DNA of 64,000 nt from Dactylorhiza incarnata (GCA_033032865.1 JAWHQI010000328.1:1798001-1862000); one strand, 5' to 3'. Numbered from the stretch's first letter, positions 21,701 to 32,965 are shown. Made by a program: numbers and translations. The notes: a model not told the origin generated them from the sequence alone.

Positions 21701-23916
21701 CGCTCCCCCTACTTCCAGAACCTGAAGCCTTCATCTCAGAGCTTGACACAGCTGGAGCTCCTGGTGAAACAGGCAATTCCACTTGAAGATTTCCCGCAGC
21801 CTTCCCTTTTTCATCAACCCTACTCTCCGGTAGTTCAACTCCTGAACTCCCCTTGTAGGAAGTCACCTCGTCGAACAACACATCCCGAGATACCACTGAT
21901 CTCCGTGTCTCAGGATCCATGCATCTTCATCCCTTCTTCTGCTCATCATATCCAACAAAGACTAGCTTCCTTGCTTTCGCATCTAGCTTTGTCCGAAGAG
22001 CATCAGGAATATGCACATAACAGGTTGACCCGAACACCCAAAGGTGTGCAACACTTGTCTTCTCCTTGAACATCAGTTCATGAGGGATCTTCATGTTGAT
22101 AGTACTTAGAGGCATCCAGTTGATGACGTATGCTGCACAAGACATTTCCTCTGCCCAATAAGACTTTGGGATACTCTTGGCATGAAGCCAGCATTTGCAG
22201 GTTTCCGTCAGATGATGGATCTTCCTCTCTGCAATGCCATTTTGCTGTGGAGTATGGGCACAAGTGAGCTCTCTCCGAACGCAGGCCTAACCGACCTTCC
22301 ACCAGCTCCTTGAACTCCACGAACTTCGCAAAAGCTTCCGTCTTATCTTTCAGAAAATACACCCAGACATATCTGGTGTAATCGTCAATCAACACTAACA
22401 TATATTTGTTGCCTTCAAGGCTTGGGGTGGTAGTCGGCCCCATCAAATCACCGTGAATGCACTCCAATGGTGCTCTGCATCTTGTTTGCGATTTATCAAA
22501 TGGAAGTCGATGAGACTTACCAAACTGACATCCTGCACAAACATGACCGTCTCCATAGGAGGACAAGCTAGGCAAGCCATTGACAAGGCCCCTTACCGCC
22601 ATAGCCTTCAATTTGTCCATGCCAACATGACCCAACCTTTCATGCCAGATAGTCGCGCTATCATTGGTCTTCATCTTATCAACATAGGTACTTGTCGATA
22701 ACACGAACAAGTCCTTCACCCACTTTCCAACATGAATAACATCTCCCTTTATCTCCTGTTGAGTTTTAAGAAACTTCACTTCTGTTGGGCCAAACAAAAC
22801 GTGATAACCGGCATCGACCACATTGGTCACAGAGAAGAGATTCTTCTTCATACCCGACACGTGATAAACACTCCTCAATGTGAGTGGACCCTTATCACTG
22901 CTCAGAGAGACAACACCTTCTTGTTCTACTGAATGAATAGAATTATCAGCCGTAATGATAACATCGTTACCTGAGTAAGGCGCCAAAGAAGAGAACTTTG
23001 ATTCATCCCGGGTGAGGTGATGCCCACACCCTGAATCCACAATCCAGTCCTCTTCGAAGTTGATGGCATCCAATGCCTTAATGGGCATCGCCGTCATATT
23101 GGCCACAAAGGCTCCTCCCCATCCAGCTTCATCAGACTTTGGCTTCTCCTTCTCCGCTACATGTCCTGGCTGAAGATTAACCCGACAATCCTTCTTGAAG
23201 TGGCCGGTCTTATTGCACCTGAAGCACCTTGGTCCTTCTCCCTTCTTCTTCCCATCAGACTTAGAAGCATAACCCCTATCCTGCTGACCTGAGGTAGAGG
23301 GTCCATCCTGACCTGGCTTCTTCTTCTCCCACTTCTTCTTCTTCTTCTTCCCAGAGAACAACACATCACTATCTCCCCCAGAGATAGAAGTCCCCGCCAT
23401 CTGTCTTGCCAAACTTTCCTGCGAAGCAAGTAAGTTTTCTAGCTCCAACAGAGATGGTTGATTTGCCCAACCCTGAACTGAAGTCACAAAGGCAAGATAC
23501 TCCTTCCGCAATCCGCGGATGATATACCTCTTCAGTTTTGCCTCCAAGATGGGCTCATCAGGGTCCAATGCAGAAATCTCTGCTGTGAGGTTCTTCATCT
23601 TGAGAAAGAAGGTAGAGATAGAAACATCACCTTGAGAGGCCTTCGCCAACTCATTTTCAAGAAACTGTAGCCGAGCTACGTTCTTCTTATTAAACAGCCC
23701 GTCCAAAGACGTCCAAATCTCAGCAGCAGATTTACATCCAATTATGTGATCAAACAGCTCTGGTGAGATAGCCCTCTTGAGTGTGAACTTTGCCTTTGCA
23801 TTAGTCCTCCTCCAAAGTCTCACCTCTGCCATATTATCTCCTGCTAGAAACACTTCTTGTGTGTCTTCTCCTCCAACTATCTCCCATAGATCCTTGCCAA
23901 GTAAGTAACTCTCCAT
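21701..23916 (-). pseudogene. gag, protease and truncated integrase of copia element
   Basis: The frame starts at ATG 23916 (165 bases after the LTR) and stays open 612 codons to 22078. In order: gag (residues about 1-195), basic Lys-rich stretch, zinc knuckle CFRCNKTGHFKKDC (about 234), protease site VDSGCGHHLTRDE (about 292), GAG-pre-integrase finger with WHERLGHVGMDKL and CAGCQFGKSHRLPF, then integrase with IDDYTRYVWVYFLKDK. About 75 bases are deleted just after the block ending RLGLR, removing the second catalytic Asp region (TDNGGEF in the sister element). The rest of integrase and the linker continue in shifted frames to about 21701. Confidence 0.88.
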
Positions 23917-24068
23917 ACACGATCTCCATTTCGTATTGTTAGTCGATGTGAGGAGTTCAATACCAAGCCCTCTTGCGCATCCACCTTACATGGCAATCTA
24001 TGTGGTCTCTTCTTCACAAAAGATGATGGCAACTCAAGTTGATCACTGCTTATCCACTCCAAGAACCT

Positions 24069-24081
24069 CCCTCTGATACCA
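24069..24081 (-). other. Primer binding site (tRNA-Met type)
   Basis: On the minus strand TGGTATCAGAGGG directly follows the 5' LTR end (AATTTAACA). Confidence 0.88.
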
Positions 24082-25271
24082 TGTTAAATTTTTTGATTTG
24101 AATCGTTTAGGAGTAAGCAGGAGTTGCATCAACTGAGTTATAGCCAAACAACCACAATGCCACACAGCAACACAATAGACTTTATTGAATCACAAACTTC
24201 ATTTACAGTGCGAGCTATACATGGCGAGACATGATTCATAAGAATCACGAAGGAGAGAAGAACAAAACACCAAAAAGCAAAACCGGCGGCTTGACAAGCA
24301 GAGACCGCACAGACCGCTCGACTCCAGAGATCGCCCGGCTTGACTTGAGACCGCGCGAACAGAAAACAGACAGGCCGCCTGCACTACAAGACCGCCACCT
24401 CAGACCGCACAAACTGGAGCTTATTGAATTGAACGAAGAACAGCTGCCGCCAGACCGCAACTCAGATCGCCTAACCGCTGAAGGTCTCCTGATCGCTGAG
24501 CTCGCTGCAAACAGCATAAGAACACCATAAACTAGTTCGCAGACAGACCGCTGCCGAACTGTTTATTCAAGCCGCTGGGAATCACCAAGGAAGGAGACCG
24601 CAAACCTGCTGACCACAAACCTGCGAACACAACAAACATTCAACTCCCTTCCGAGACCGCCCGACCTCAAAGTTGAGACCGCACGAAACAACGCAGGCTC
24701 TAGTTCTTACATTTCTCGTTATGAATGACGGGTCATGCACCCCTATTTATAGGAGGGTAGATGGATGTTGTCACCGCACAGGAGAGATACAATCACCACC
24801 CGTCAGATCGCGAGCGGTCTCACAAAGCAGACCGCGCAATCAAACCACTTGGACAACCTTCCGTCCAAGACCGCAGATCAGCAGGCAGACCGCGCACAAG
24901 CCGTGCGAACACGAGAGCGCGTACACGCCGCACAGATACAAGAACACTCCTTCCTTAGATCGCCAAGAGCAAACCAAGACCCATCTGGCCGACTTCAAAC
25001 AAGTCGCCAGATCACCCAGCACAAGCCGCCCGGTCAGGCGGATACATAAGAACAGACCGCCCGGTATTCTACAAGGAAGATAAACAGACCATGCAGAACA
25101 ACTCGGGAAGAGACCGGAACAAACCAGGAACAGACCGGCCGACCAGCAGACCACCAGAACCAGACCGGCAGAGCCAGACCGACAGAGCACCAGCGCAGAC
25201 CGCGCGGTCTCTGCGGTCTCCAAAATTCAGACCGCCCGGTCACCTTCCACTCCACTTCAATAATTTCAACA
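24082..25271 (-). repeat. 5' LTR of minus-strand copia element
   Basis: Minus-strand start TGTTGAAATTATTG at 25271, end AAATTTAACA at 24082. It holds many GCGGTC hexamers. Near-identical to 19342-20516 apart from scattered substitutions, mostly inside GACCGC motifs, and small indels. Confidence 0.92.
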
Positions 25272-25276
25272 TTTTT

Positions 25277-25955
25277 GTCAAACAAAATTCGTCGAACATA
25301 ATCTCATTTCGTCGAACGGGACTGATTTCGTCGAACACGCCTTCGTCAAACGCACCCTTCATCGAACGGAAAAACCGCAACCGTCAGGATCATGACAGAA
25401 CAAACTTTCGTCGAACGGAATCAATTTCGTCGAACGGAACTTCCAGTTGTCGGGCGCAATGTCGTCGAGCACAGGCTCAGTTCGTCGAACGGAACTCCTC
25501 GTTCCTCGAACGCAGCTTGTCGAGGGTAAGTTCGTCGAGCGCAGGAAATTTCATCGAACAGAACTCCTCGTTCGTCGAACGCAGCTTGTCGAGCGCAAGT
25601 TCGTCGAGCGCAGGAAATTTCATCGAACGGAACTCCTCGTTCGTCGAACGCAGCTTCCTTCAGATTTTGTCGAGCGCCTTCAGAGTTCGTCAAACGCAGG
25701 TTCCATTCGTCGAACGCAGTTTCCTTCTCAGCGGTTTTCATCTCAGCGATTTTCTTCTCAGTGGTTGATAATGTTGGGCGTTAACTACTAACACGAGGCG
25801 TTAGCTCTCTTTCCACAGAATCCTCATCAAACAACATCCTGTTCATAGGGTTATTTAACAATAGTAACCTGCACACTTATAAACACAAGCAAGATCAAAT
25901 ACATAGTGTGATTTGTTATTATCAAACTAAGAGATGTGGAACACAAGCTCCAACA
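25277..25955 (-). mobile_element. SIRE-like LTR, proximal part (U3), minus strand
   Basis: On the minus strand the LTR begins TGTTGGAGCTTGTG at 25955, right after PPT AAAAGGGGGAGAT. Its U3 (25285-25735) is an array of about 18 TTCGTCGAACG-type motifs, similar to those in the U3 of the element at 5829. It continues at 18449-19341 beyond the nested copia element. Confidence 0.8.
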
Positions 25956-25982
25956 ATCTCCCCCTTTTGATAATAACAAATC
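25910..25982. repeat. 17-bp perfect inverted repeat across the PPT/LTR junction
   Basis: GATTTGTTATTATCAAA (25910-25926) pairs with TTTGATAATAACAAATC (25966-25982). The 39-bp loop contains the LTR start and the PPT. Confidence 0.85.
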
Positions 25983-27224
25983 TACTAATAAGAAATAAAA
26001 ATAGAGTAGTGTTTATAGTATATGATACACTGATAATCATGCATACTCCTCCTATGTGGATACTCCCCCTACATGAATGCATGTCATAATGTACTCCCCC
26101 TAAATAATAGATTTCTCTAAGTTATTTCTTGAAGTTAGTCTCTTCTCCCCCTTTTGTTATAATCAAAAAGGAGATAGGGATGAGTAGTAGGAATTTGTTC
26201 TTGTGTGCACTATGTAGAGATAATTGCAACTTTTTGAAAGTGAACACAACGAAAGCAATATTTGAACATCGTTAAGAATTTGTAAGAACAAAACATAATA
26301 AATACATTGAAATTGAAATAAATACATTCAAATAAGTAGATGTTTTGAATTGAAATACACAAGTTGCAAATACATTTGAAATTTGGAATATTTAAAGTTA
26401 GCAAGCAAGAATATATAATATCATGGAAGATAGGTTTATAATGTAAAATAATTTGCATTTCAAGAAATCATAAACATTGTAAAGATCATGCGTTGCTATC
26501 TAGTGCATTTACTCATGATTGTAGAGAGCAATGTAGGTAAGCTTTAAGTCCAATTCTCATGAGTGGAAGTATTATAAATGATAATGATGTGTACAGTAAG
26601 TGAGTTTTGATAAAGCATACAAGTGTAGAAATCAAACCACATAAAACTATGTAATGTAAGAGCATAACTTGAATTGAACAAAAACAACTTTACTTTCACA
26701 AATTTCAATGCACTATAGATTTTTTTTTAAAAGAAAAGTGGTGAAAATTTTGTTTGCACAAGACACTTTACAATTCTTTCCAAGGTGCTCAACCTCACAA
26801 TGCTCATTAAGACTTATCAGGAGGTTCAAGTAGTGCTTGGTGGAGTTATCCTTGTCCTTCATTTGTTGCTTTATAGACTTAGTGACAAGGGACTCCGAAT
26901 TCACTTGTTTAGCAAACATAGTTTATATTTTGTTTGAATTTTACTTACCACATTTCTCTAAATACAAGTGCATGAAAAACAAAGAATTCAAGAAAGAATT
27001 CAATGTTGTGTAGGTAAACTGCTTATGAAATTCAAAATAAGTTCTTATGCTACACAACGATGTAAAAATAAGATTTAAAAACACATGTATATTAACCAAA
27101 AAGTGTAAGTGAGAAAATCATTATCAAAGATAAAAACTTTACTCATACTTAGAGGCATGTAAAAGCATTTCGACATATGTTATCTATTCTCAAACTCTTT
27201 GCACATTTGAAGATAATTAATTTT
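25956..27224 (-). mobile_element. 3' internal remnant of the SIRE-like element, AT-rich
   Basis: Starts with the PPT (25956-25970 on plus). Further GGGGGAG tracts on the minus strand lie near 26065, 26097 and 26150, as in the SIRE element at 5829. Beyond about 26200 the sequence is AT-rich with only short frames and no recognisable pol domain, so the rest of the internal region is lost or unrecognisable. From here to 27224 no gene is supported. Confidence 0.5.
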
Positions 27225-28335
27225 GGGAATTTATATAGGCAGCCCGTGTTTGGCTATTGGCAGCCCGAAGATAATAGCAGCCCGACAAAGCGCTATTTGC
27301 AGCCCCATTTTCACTAACGCTATTGGCAGCCCACAAAAAAATGATTAAACATGTTTGCAATCTATTGTTCTTATACACAGCACAAACACCTTACAAGTAC
27401 AACTCAAAATTTTGAAAATCAGAATACAGTATACAGTATGATGATATTGATATAAAGATTGATATAAACAGAACAAAATAAAAAATAAAGTACCAGGATA
27501 CAGAGTCAGTCAGACAAAAGCACAAACACGTTATGCATAAAGATCTAGAGCGCCTCAAACCATGGCATAAAGATCTGCAGCAAAGGAGAACCAGCGAAAT
27601 CCAGGGCTCCATTTCTCCTTAATCAGCAGGCACTTGGGCAGCCAATGCCAAATTCCCCTCCCCACCTTGAATAACAACACCTCCGGCCAGTTGGTGCAGC
27701 AAATGCACAGCACTCCCTCTTGCCACAGACAGTAAACATGCGAGTAATTATGGTAGCAAACCAAGACAAATTTTCGGCACATCATATCCGGCAACCTCCC
27801 GACCTCCTCCCATCGTCGCTCCTCCTCCGTCACCATCTCCGACACATTCAAGCTCCTCGAGATCCCATCCCTGCCCTCGCCGACGATGAGGAAAAGCCTC
27901 TTCCCTCTTCCATCGCTCACTAGCCGGACAAATGCCAGCTCCGCGGGCAACGACGGAGTTACATCCGTCTCCCACTTCAAGGAATGCAGATTGAATCCCA
28001 CGACGGAGAAGGGCTCGCTGGTGGTCCCCATATAGCAGGATCCATTTCCCTGGCTGCCGCCGCCCGCCGCTCTTCTTCCACCGACTTAGCCTTCTTTGCC
28101 GGCGTCCTAGCCTTCTTCTCCTGCGGTTTCCGGCGGCCGCCGGCCGGGAATGGCGGCTTCCGAGCCGGACTAGGAGGAACGGCGCTGTGCGAGGCGGGCG
28201 AGAAAGAAAATCTGGAGGGAGGGCAATACCGAAAACCTAGGGCTGCTATTAGAAGGGCTTGAAGAGTATTTTAATGTTTTTTTCGATTTTTTCGGGCTGC
28301 CAATAGCCAAACACGGGCTGCCTATATGAATTCCC
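27225..28335. mobile_element. Pack-MULE-like DNA transposon, 1111 bp, TSD TTAATTTT
   Basis: Terminal inverted repeats of about 44 bp: left starts GGGAATTTATATAGGCAGCC, right is its reverse complement ending GAATTCCC with a couple of mismatches. The 8-bp TSD TTAATTTT lies at 27217-27224 and 28336-28343. Long TIRs starting GGG with an 8-9 bp TSD fit Mutator-like elements; hAT (8-bp TSD) is the alternative. There is no transposase. The interior is a GC-rich host gene fragment. The left subterminal region has five GCAGCCC motifs within about 100 bp. Confidence 0.85.
27555..28031 (-). pseudogene. Captured F-box/kelch gene fragment (C-terminal part)
   Basis: The 158-codon frame resembles the C-terminal kelch-like half of plant F-box/kelch proteins of the At5g15710 type, which act as substrate receptors in SCF ubiquitin ligases. 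Recognisable blocks are GKRLFLIVGEG, ISRSLNVSEM, WEEVGRLPDMMCRKFV and the ending WSPGFRWFSFAADLYAMV. The stop follows at the normal family C-terminus. The N-terminal F-box and early kelch repeats are absent: upstream in the transposon (28032-28262, minus) the frame is GC-rich and soon closed. The fragment lacks an intron and is flanked on both sides by transposon ends, so it is gene capture rather than a resident gene. Transcription from the transposon is possible but unproven. Confidence 0.82.
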
Positions 28336-28524
28336 TTAATTTTGAAGGCATGATTAAATCAAAACAATGTTTTTAATGAAACTTGAAGGTTTAAATTAAA
28401 CATTGTAAATAATCTTGAACCAATATCTATATAATCATTATTGAAATCAACATTTAAGCTTATAGTAATTTTTTGTTTTTAAGTTTTGAAAGAAAACACC
28501 AAAATACCAACACAGTTGTAAAAA

Positions 28525-30057
28525 CAAGCAGAATTTGGGTTAAGTTAACAATTGAGTCGAATGGTATTCGACGCAACCTCGACTTCATGTAGACGCAACT
28601 TAGACTAGAAGTCCAACCAACTTAACCTCTCTGTCGAAGTAGATCAAGTTGACGCTTCGTCGAAAGCATATCGACGTAGAGGAAATGGACATATCAAAGT
28701 ATCATTAGAAGCCAACGCAGCTTTGACTTCAACTCAACGCAGAAGAAAGAATCTGTCGAAGCCATCTGAAGTCGACGCATCATCGACTTCAATTCGACGT
28801 AGATGATGAATTTCAGAGTTAAGCCTTCAACTCGATGGTTACGTCAATAAGTAATCGACGCAACGTCGACTGCAGAGTTCAATCAGAGCAAGGATGAATT
28901 CGAAGCTGCTTTTACAAGAACTCGAAGGTGCGTCGATAAGAGAGAAAGAGAAATCGACGCAACGTCGAATACAATCTGAAAAGGAAACCTTTTCAGCTGT
29001 CATTTAGAACTCTCTCTCATGGACCACAATACTGAAGACCGTTCTACAACGGCTCATTTATTGCCTAGAATAGAAAGGTGCAATAAAGAAGCCAACAAAA
29101 GCTTTCTTGGAAAGGATGAATACAGCTGGTGAACGGGTCGAGAACAATTGAGGAAAGGAAGAGATTGTATCTTGGCCAATACCTTTTCAGCACACTCTTA
29201 AAAAGGAAACAAATTCAAATTAAAGAAGGAAGAATAAATAAGAAGATTAGAGAGAAGAAATTAGAATTTTCAACACATATTCTAATTGTTGTCGATTAGG
29301 GTTCTTCTTCTTCTTCCTCCTGAACCCTAAAAGACAGTGAAGAACAAATACTGCTCTCTCTCAGTACAGTGAACAACAGAAGGATGCTCTTCATCATATA
29401 TTATATAGCAGCCAGATTTCAATAGAAGAAAGAAATAGGATCTGAAGCTCATAACCAATGCAAATCATCTATATCAAAAGCATGAGTTCATCTTTAGCAG
29501 ATCCAGAAGAGAGAAGAGAGAAGAGAGAAGGAGAAAGGCTTCATCATAATTCTGATAGCAGAATTCTTCTCTCTACTTCTTCCTCCTTTCCTTCACCTTT
29601 CCTTTAATTGTAAAAGAGTTTTAAGAATCCCTCTTCCAAAGGATTCAGTAGTTCAAGATCTCCTTATCAAAAGAAATGTGGTTCAAGATCTCCTTATCAA
29701 AAAATTTGTGGTTCAAGATCTCCTTATCAAAATATCTTTGGTTCAAGAGTCTCCTTATCAAAAGACTTAGGCACCGGTATGCTTGCCTACCAGGTGGTAG
29801 AAGAAGGGAGTACCCACATTTTGGAAAACCTCTATAAAAAATACTGGTGTCTGTGCTGTGAATTTCTGTACTGTTCCTTTATCTTTTCTGCACATTTACT
29901 TTCAGCATTATTTATTCTGCCTGTGTCTTGTTTGTGAGCATAACTTCTTAATAAGTTTTATTGTTTGCACAGTTAAGATAGAAATAATCTTAAATCTATA
30001 TTCACCACCCCCCCCCCCCCTCTAGAGGATTCTCAGAGGCACACTGTGCACTTTCAC
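28525..30057 (+). mobile_element. SIRE-like LTR (plus), left end not placed
   Basis: From about 28525 the sequence matches 53690-54095 (TTCGACGCAAC, then CTCTGTCGAAGTAGATCAAG). U3 is rich in GTCGACGCAACGTCGAC-like dyads (28555-28990). Four direct copies of GGTTCAAGATCTCCTTATCA lie at 29650-29762. The LTR end carries 13 C (30008-30020), TCTAGAGG and CACTTTCACA. No PBS follows, so this is a 3' or solo LTR. Confidence 0.7.
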
Positions 30058-30208
30058 ATATTAATGTCATTTTGAGGTACGATGACATGATATGTAGACA
30101 ACTAAGTAAATCAACTTAGACTTGATCTCGGTAAGTGACAATGTTCTCGTGAGATCAAAATAAACTCAACAACACCAATCATGCTTCATTTTGATGTATA
30201 ATGACAAG

Positions 30209-30730
30209 TTGGCTATTTCAGGCTACATCGAGCTATGTGATGACCACAACGTGACTTTCTGACCAAAAGAGCTCACATTTGTCTTCTATCAGTTGCATTA
30301 GACTCGTATGACCCATACGAGTTCAACACATCTCCTTTCGTTTGAATCCGAGGTCGGTTGGTGAAATTGACCAATTTAGGTAACATTGTTCGGCATGGTC
30401 ACTCTGAAATATAATTTTGAGCAAAATGCTCAGAATGGACTTTCGTCAGTTGCATTAGACTTGTATGACACATATGAGTGCAATGCAACTTGTTTCGTTT
30501 AAATTTGAGGTCATTAAGTGAAAAAACCCATTTTTGGTAACGTTGTTCGGCGCAATGACCCCAAAATGTCATTTGAGCAATTGAGCTCAGAATTGACTTT
30601 CGTCAGTTGCATTAGACTTGTATGACCCATACGAGTACTCGTTTTATTCGAATCCAATGTTGAATGGTGAAAATAACCATTTTAGGTAACATTCTTCGAC
30701 AGGGTCACCCAGAAATGTCATTAAAGACAA
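30209..30730. repeat. 157-bp satellite-like tandem repeat, three copies
   Basis: CAGTTGCATTAGAC recurs at 30290, 30447 and 30604, exactly 157 bp apart. Each unit has the dyad CTCGTATGACCCATACGAG or a variant, then GTAACATTGTTCGGC and a TCATTTGAGCA-like end. No coding capacity. Confidence 0.85.
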
Positions 30731-32321
30731 ATCAGCTTGGGGAACTCTGGTGGGCATAGACAGATGACAACATTTAGGCATCTAGAGAAGTTAGAGAACC
30801 CACATTCAGTAATGGTGACACACAACGATGAAGAAATCAAATTAAAAAATATTGAATTTCTTCTATTTTTCTCGAGCATTACTTATCCGATCTTTGTGCA
30901 TCAAAATTAAGGGATAGATCAAACCAGGAATAAGCTTGGTTATAAGCTGGGTTATACCTGTTTGGCCTCGCAACAACATTGTCATTTCCTTAGAAAGATG
31001 TCCGACTGAAAGTTTCCATTGCCTTACAAAGTAGAATCCCTAACTAGAAATAGTGAGTTAACTCTATTAAAGTTGACCACACATCCTTAATTAAAAAATA
31101 ATAATATTTTTATTGATAATTACATAATACACGCCCTCATACAAATTAACAGTCCGAAGAAATGCATACAAAATCAATGAGTGTAAAAATAAATATGATC
31201 GTATTTTTGTAAAGGCGCATTGTAAATATCATATAAATCAGTTTTGATTGCTTGCAAGTTCAATCTGATATAGTGAAAAACCATGAAATCTATTAACAAA
31301 GTCCCTAATATGGACAAAGACTTTTCAGCAGAATCTATGAACAGCTTCATGATATGCAATCTGATCGTGAGATGACCAAGCAACTGAAATTCTTAGAGCG
31401 AAGTATCTATAAATTAAATACATATCTCATGGTTGTATCATATAGAGGCTTGAAAAAAGATTGATTTCCTCTGGGAATGAGAATTGCAAATTCTTGTGCC
31501 AAAAGAGATCGATTTTCTTATATGTCTCTATGAGCGGCGACACGAAATTAGAAGTAAACAGAAAATTTCACTACAGCACTGGGACAGCATATTTCAACAA
31601 TCTGAATTGATTACTAAATTGTTATAGTTCCATTATGAAATTTAGTTTCATTATAATTTATGCAACAAGTGAACCGAAGATTCTCGGCAAGCCCCGTGAC
31701 AGCTTTTTTCAACAATCTGAATTATAAAATCCCAGAGGATGTTTCTCCAAGCATTTTACTGATGTCGATGTGCCGTTCAGGACTAATGCTCTTAGGAGCG
31801 GAGGATATAGTAAGATCCCGCGGCGGTAAGATGATAAATTGTCTCTACTGATGAGCAAATAAGGCACACATTTGCTTTCCAACAAAGAGTGTATCACATC
31901 ATATTCTTTTTAAAAATCACTTAAGACAAAAATCTGGCAAAACCAGTCACTACTCATTTCTGAACAAATGTACATCAGATGTACAAAATGAGATTTTAGA
32001 AAAAAAATTTACAACAAAACTGAAGAGTTTGAAGAATAAAATGAACAACCTAATTCATAATTTTAAAATCTATGCTTCTCCTAGGATCAATCACCAAAGT
32101 TAAACAAATTATAAACCAGGAACCAAATGACAAAACCATGTGCTGAGAAGGTCTGCATATTCAAGCAACAGCTGAATTTTTTTTGGACTTTTTATTTATA
32201 AAAGTTGTGAATAAAATCACAAACCTAAAAGCTGAACAGAAACGAGATCATTAGCCATAAATTTCCTATTTATACATAATTATGAAAAATCCACCACAAC
32301 AAACGTGGAAAAATGTTGGCT
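30731..32321. other. AT-rich intergenic sequence, no gene seen
   Basis: Scattered short frames only. Two copies of TTTCAACAATCTGAATT (31592, 31706) are the only visible local repeat. The part next to 32322 is the downstream region of the MADS-box gene. A polyadenylation signal could not be fixed with confidence. Confidence 0.4.
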
Positions 32322-32807
32322 TCAGAAGCCAACCGCAGAACCATCAACAAACGTGGTATCACAGGAAAACAATTCTTCAAAGCAAATATCCATGTCCAGG
32401 TTAAGCAGGGCGCAAATATCATCATCGCCCACGGCCTCCAGGGCGGACACCCTCTCGTGAACCTCGTCTAGAATGCGAGTCATACTATGTACCTCTTCCA
32501 GGATTCTTGACGGCGGCGGTGTTGGCGGCGGCGTTGGCGGCGGGGGTGGCGAAGAAAGCACGGGCGACGGAACCTCAGCGCTGGCGCCGCGGTATCGCGC
32601 TGCTATGCGGCGGAATGAGGAGATGTCCTCCGGCCAGATGTGTAAGGCTTGGATTTCCGGCGAGAAGGATGCGAGCAGAACATCGACGCCGCACAGGGTG
32701 GAGAGCTCACGAGCCTTTTTCTTGACCCCTTTCATTCTGCTCCAGTAGGTTGCGATGCGCGCTCGACGATCCTCCCGATACTTGATCTCAAGCCTCGCAC
32801 GACCCAT
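32322..32807 (-). CDS. Type I MADS-box transcription factor, single exon, 161 aa
   Basis: The N-terminus is a MADS DNA-binding domain (residues 1-60): MGRARLEIKYREDRRARIAT, then GVKKKARELSTLCGVDV and FSPEIQ. The ELSTLCGVDV block and WPED shortly after are typical of type I M-gamma-like plant MADS proteins, which act in the nucleus, often in endosperm and female gametophyte. There is no K-box. Residues about 85-98 are a proline tract; residues 100-125 (EEVHSMTRILDEVHERVSALE) look like a short coiled coil. The tail is acidic. It has one exon and about 160 residues, usual for type I genes. ATG 32807 has G at -3 and G at +4 and starts exactly at the conserved MGR. The gene is intact and GC-rich in an AT-rich setting. 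A transcriptional role is inferred from the family. Confidence 0.87.
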   Translation of the reverse strand: MGRARLEIKYREDRRARIATYWSRMKGVKKKARELSTLCGVDVLLASFSPEIQALHIWPEDISSFRRIAARYRGASAEVPSPVLSSPPPPPTPPPTPPPSRILEEVHSMTRILDEVHERVSALEAVGDDDICALLNLDMDICFEELFSCDTTFVDGSAVGF

Positions 32808-32965
32808 CTCTTCTCGATGGGTTCTGTTCCACAGACGCAGGGGGGAAGCCAGAGGAATGAACCCCGCTGAGTTCTAGCCGGCAAAGAACGACTGGGACGT
32901 CAGGATGATCGGAAGAGAAAACAGAGAAGAAGAAAAGGATGAGAAAGAAATGATCGGAATCATGA

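Larger units (their letters stand above)
19342..25271 (-). mobile_element. Complete Ty1/copia element (minus), TSD TTTTT, deleted pol
   Basis: 5' LTR 24082-25271, PBS 24069-24081, gag-pol on the minus strand, PPT 20517-20530, 3' LTR 19342-20516. The TSD is TTTTT at 19337-19341 and 25272-25276. It belongs to the same family as the element at 55444-62109, but pol has two large gaps (integrase core, first half of RT) that make it about 0.7 kb shorter. Nested inside a SIRE-like LTR. Confidence 0.93.

Noticed and set aside
27984..28262. 92-codon plus frame in the GC-rich part of the Pack-MULE
   Set aside because: Antisense of the captured F-box gene fragment.
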